Positions 5,601-6,196 of a stretch of 6,196 nt of DNA are shown here, in pieces (the first letter of the stretch is position 1; each line of letters starts with the position of its first letter). The stretch is taken from positions 1-6,196 of the forward strand of contig CADAHD010000144.1 in NCBI GenBank assembly GCA_902787595.1. The letters run 5' to 3'. Source of the DNA: an uncultured Lachnospiraceae bacterium (GTDB lineage Bacteria; Bacillota_A; Clostridia; Lachnospirales; Lachnospiraceae). The translations under genes and the position numbers were made by a program. The notes under the pieces were generated by a model. The model searched no databases. It had not been told where the DNA came from and saw only the letters and a list, made by a program, of their open reading frames with translations.

Positions 5601-6196
5601 ATGAAAGAGTTTATTAATCCATATAATTTTGTACCATTTGGTGATCGCGGAGAAGAAAAGCGCAGATCGAGGGAGGAACAGTATTCAAAAGATCTTGTAA
5701 GCGGATGGCTGGATGTTGAATTGGAGGTAAAGACTCCGCTGATAATACCGGATGGCGCTCATCCCCGATACTTTAATGTTGAGACAGGTGAAGAAGTAAT
5801 AAACCCGGATGACAGCATCAAGAAAAAACTTCATCAGGAATATGAGTTCTTTCATGCTGATGAAGATGGCGGGAAGAAGTATATGATCCCGGGAAGCAGT
5901 ATACGAGGAGCGGTCAGAAGTATATATGAAGCTGTCACGGACAGCTGTGTTCCGTTTTTGATGGACGATAAGCCCATAAGCCAGAGAGTTCCGATATACG
6001 GATCTGTGAGAAACAGGGGATTGTTGGAGTATGATAAAAAAGAAGATACCTGGAAACTGTGGAACACACATAAAACAATAGAAGAAGCAGTTATAGAAAA
6101 CTATAAAAACATTACCGTATCGGGAACAAAATATTACTGTGGTGACTATATAAAAGACAAAGGATATGTTCAGTGTAATATACCTGTAAATACCAG
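5601..6196 (+). CDS. Cas7-insertion RAMP protein, TIGR03986-like, N-terminal 198 residues (3' end outside window)
   Basis: Open from ATG 5601 to the right edge with no stop; 198 complete codons are visible. The start FINPYNFVPFG (4-14), WLDVELEVKTPLIIP (36-50) and KYMIPGSSIRGAVRSIYEAV (93-112) closely recall the TIGR03986 family of CRISPR RAMP proteins, which open with 'NPYNFVPL' and carry 'IPGSSLRGxxR'. The residue 13 before IPG is F83, not Asp, so this Cas7 unit appears to lack the Csm3-type catalytic residue. From about residue 115 the sequence (PFLMDDKPISQRVPIYG, then a Lys/Trp-rich stretch) may be the beginning of the insertion that gives the III-Dv subunit its name, but the glycine-rich loop and most of the insertion lie past the edge. 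The role is a backbone position on the crRNA, by analogy with III-Dv. It is co-directional with csx19, 13 bases downstream. Confidence 0.85.
   Translation, partial: MKEFINPYNFVPFGDRGEEKRRSREEQYSKDLVSGWLDVELEVKTPLIIPDGAHPRYFNVETGEEVINPDDSIKKKLHQEYEFFHADEDGGKKYMIPGSSIRGAVRSIYEAVTDSCVPFLMDDKPISQRVPIYGSVRNRGLLEYDKKEDTWKLWNTHKTIEEAVIENYKNITVSGTKYYCGDYIKDKGYVQCNIPVNT

Noticed and set aside
5587..5604. Five-codon frame (MEVIK) between csx19 and the Cas7-insertion gene
   Set aside because: It is simply the strong Shine-Dalgarno sequence read in frame with a chance ATG; too short to call a gene.
485..6071. Several open frames on the minus strand, up to about 165 codons
   Set aside because: All lie opposite strongly supported cas genes, have no ribosome sites of note, and give Ser/Phe/Ile/Leu-rich translations typical of the reverse of AT-rich coding sequence.
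1..6196. CRISPR array, tRNA, insertion sequence or terminator inside the window
   Set aside because: I found no regularly spaced repeats, no inverted-repeat ends or transposase, and no GC hairpin with T-run; the space between genes is at most 40 bases.

Overview
The window is the interior of a type III CRISPR-Cas effector operon, with every gene on the + strand and no stretch over 40 bases without a gene. In order it holds: the 3' end of a Cas6 crRNA-processing nuclease (1-141); a short Cas10 without an HD nuclease domain (182-1669); a 712-residue multidomain RAMP protein read as a Cas7-Cas5-Cas11 fusion (1669-3807); a double Cas7 protein, 'Cas7-2x' (3804-5054); a small Csx19-like subunit (5054-5587); and the 5' part of a TIGR03986-type RAMP protein, the 'Cas7-insertion' subunit, which runs off the right edge (5601-6196).

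This parts list matches the fused type III-D variant (III-D2, also called III-Dv), best known from the cyanobacterium Synechocystis. Its backbone is made of a few fused polypeptides instead of many copies of one Csm3/Cmr4-like Cas7. The identification rests on motifs and gene order recognised by eye, not on a database search.

The genes should work together as follows. Cas6 cuts the CRISPR transcript. The Cas7-Cas5-Cas11, Cas7-2x and Cas7-insertion proteins assemble along the crRNA with Cas10 and Csx19. Target RNA is then cut by Cas7 active sites. Three Cas7 domains carry an Asp exactly 13 residues before an Ile-Pro-Gly motif, where Csm3 has its catalytic Asp. The fourth Cas7 has Phe there. 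Cas10 has no HD nuclease, and its GGDD motif reads DGDD, so single-stranded DNA cutting is unlikely and cyclic oligoadenylate synthesis is uncertain.

The four downstream junctions are a 1-base overlap, a 4-base overlap, a 1-base overlap and a 13-base gap. Each downstream gene has a strong Shine-Dalgarno sequence, as expected for one co-translated operon. No CRISPR array, cas1/cas2, CARF effector, transposon or RNA gene is visible here; they would have to lie outside.

The host is probably a low-to-moderate GC member of the Clostridia. The reasons are AGA/AGG arginine codons, very frequent ATA isoleucine codons, and GGAGG-type ribosome sites at every gene. Lachnospiraceae is a guess from codon style only.
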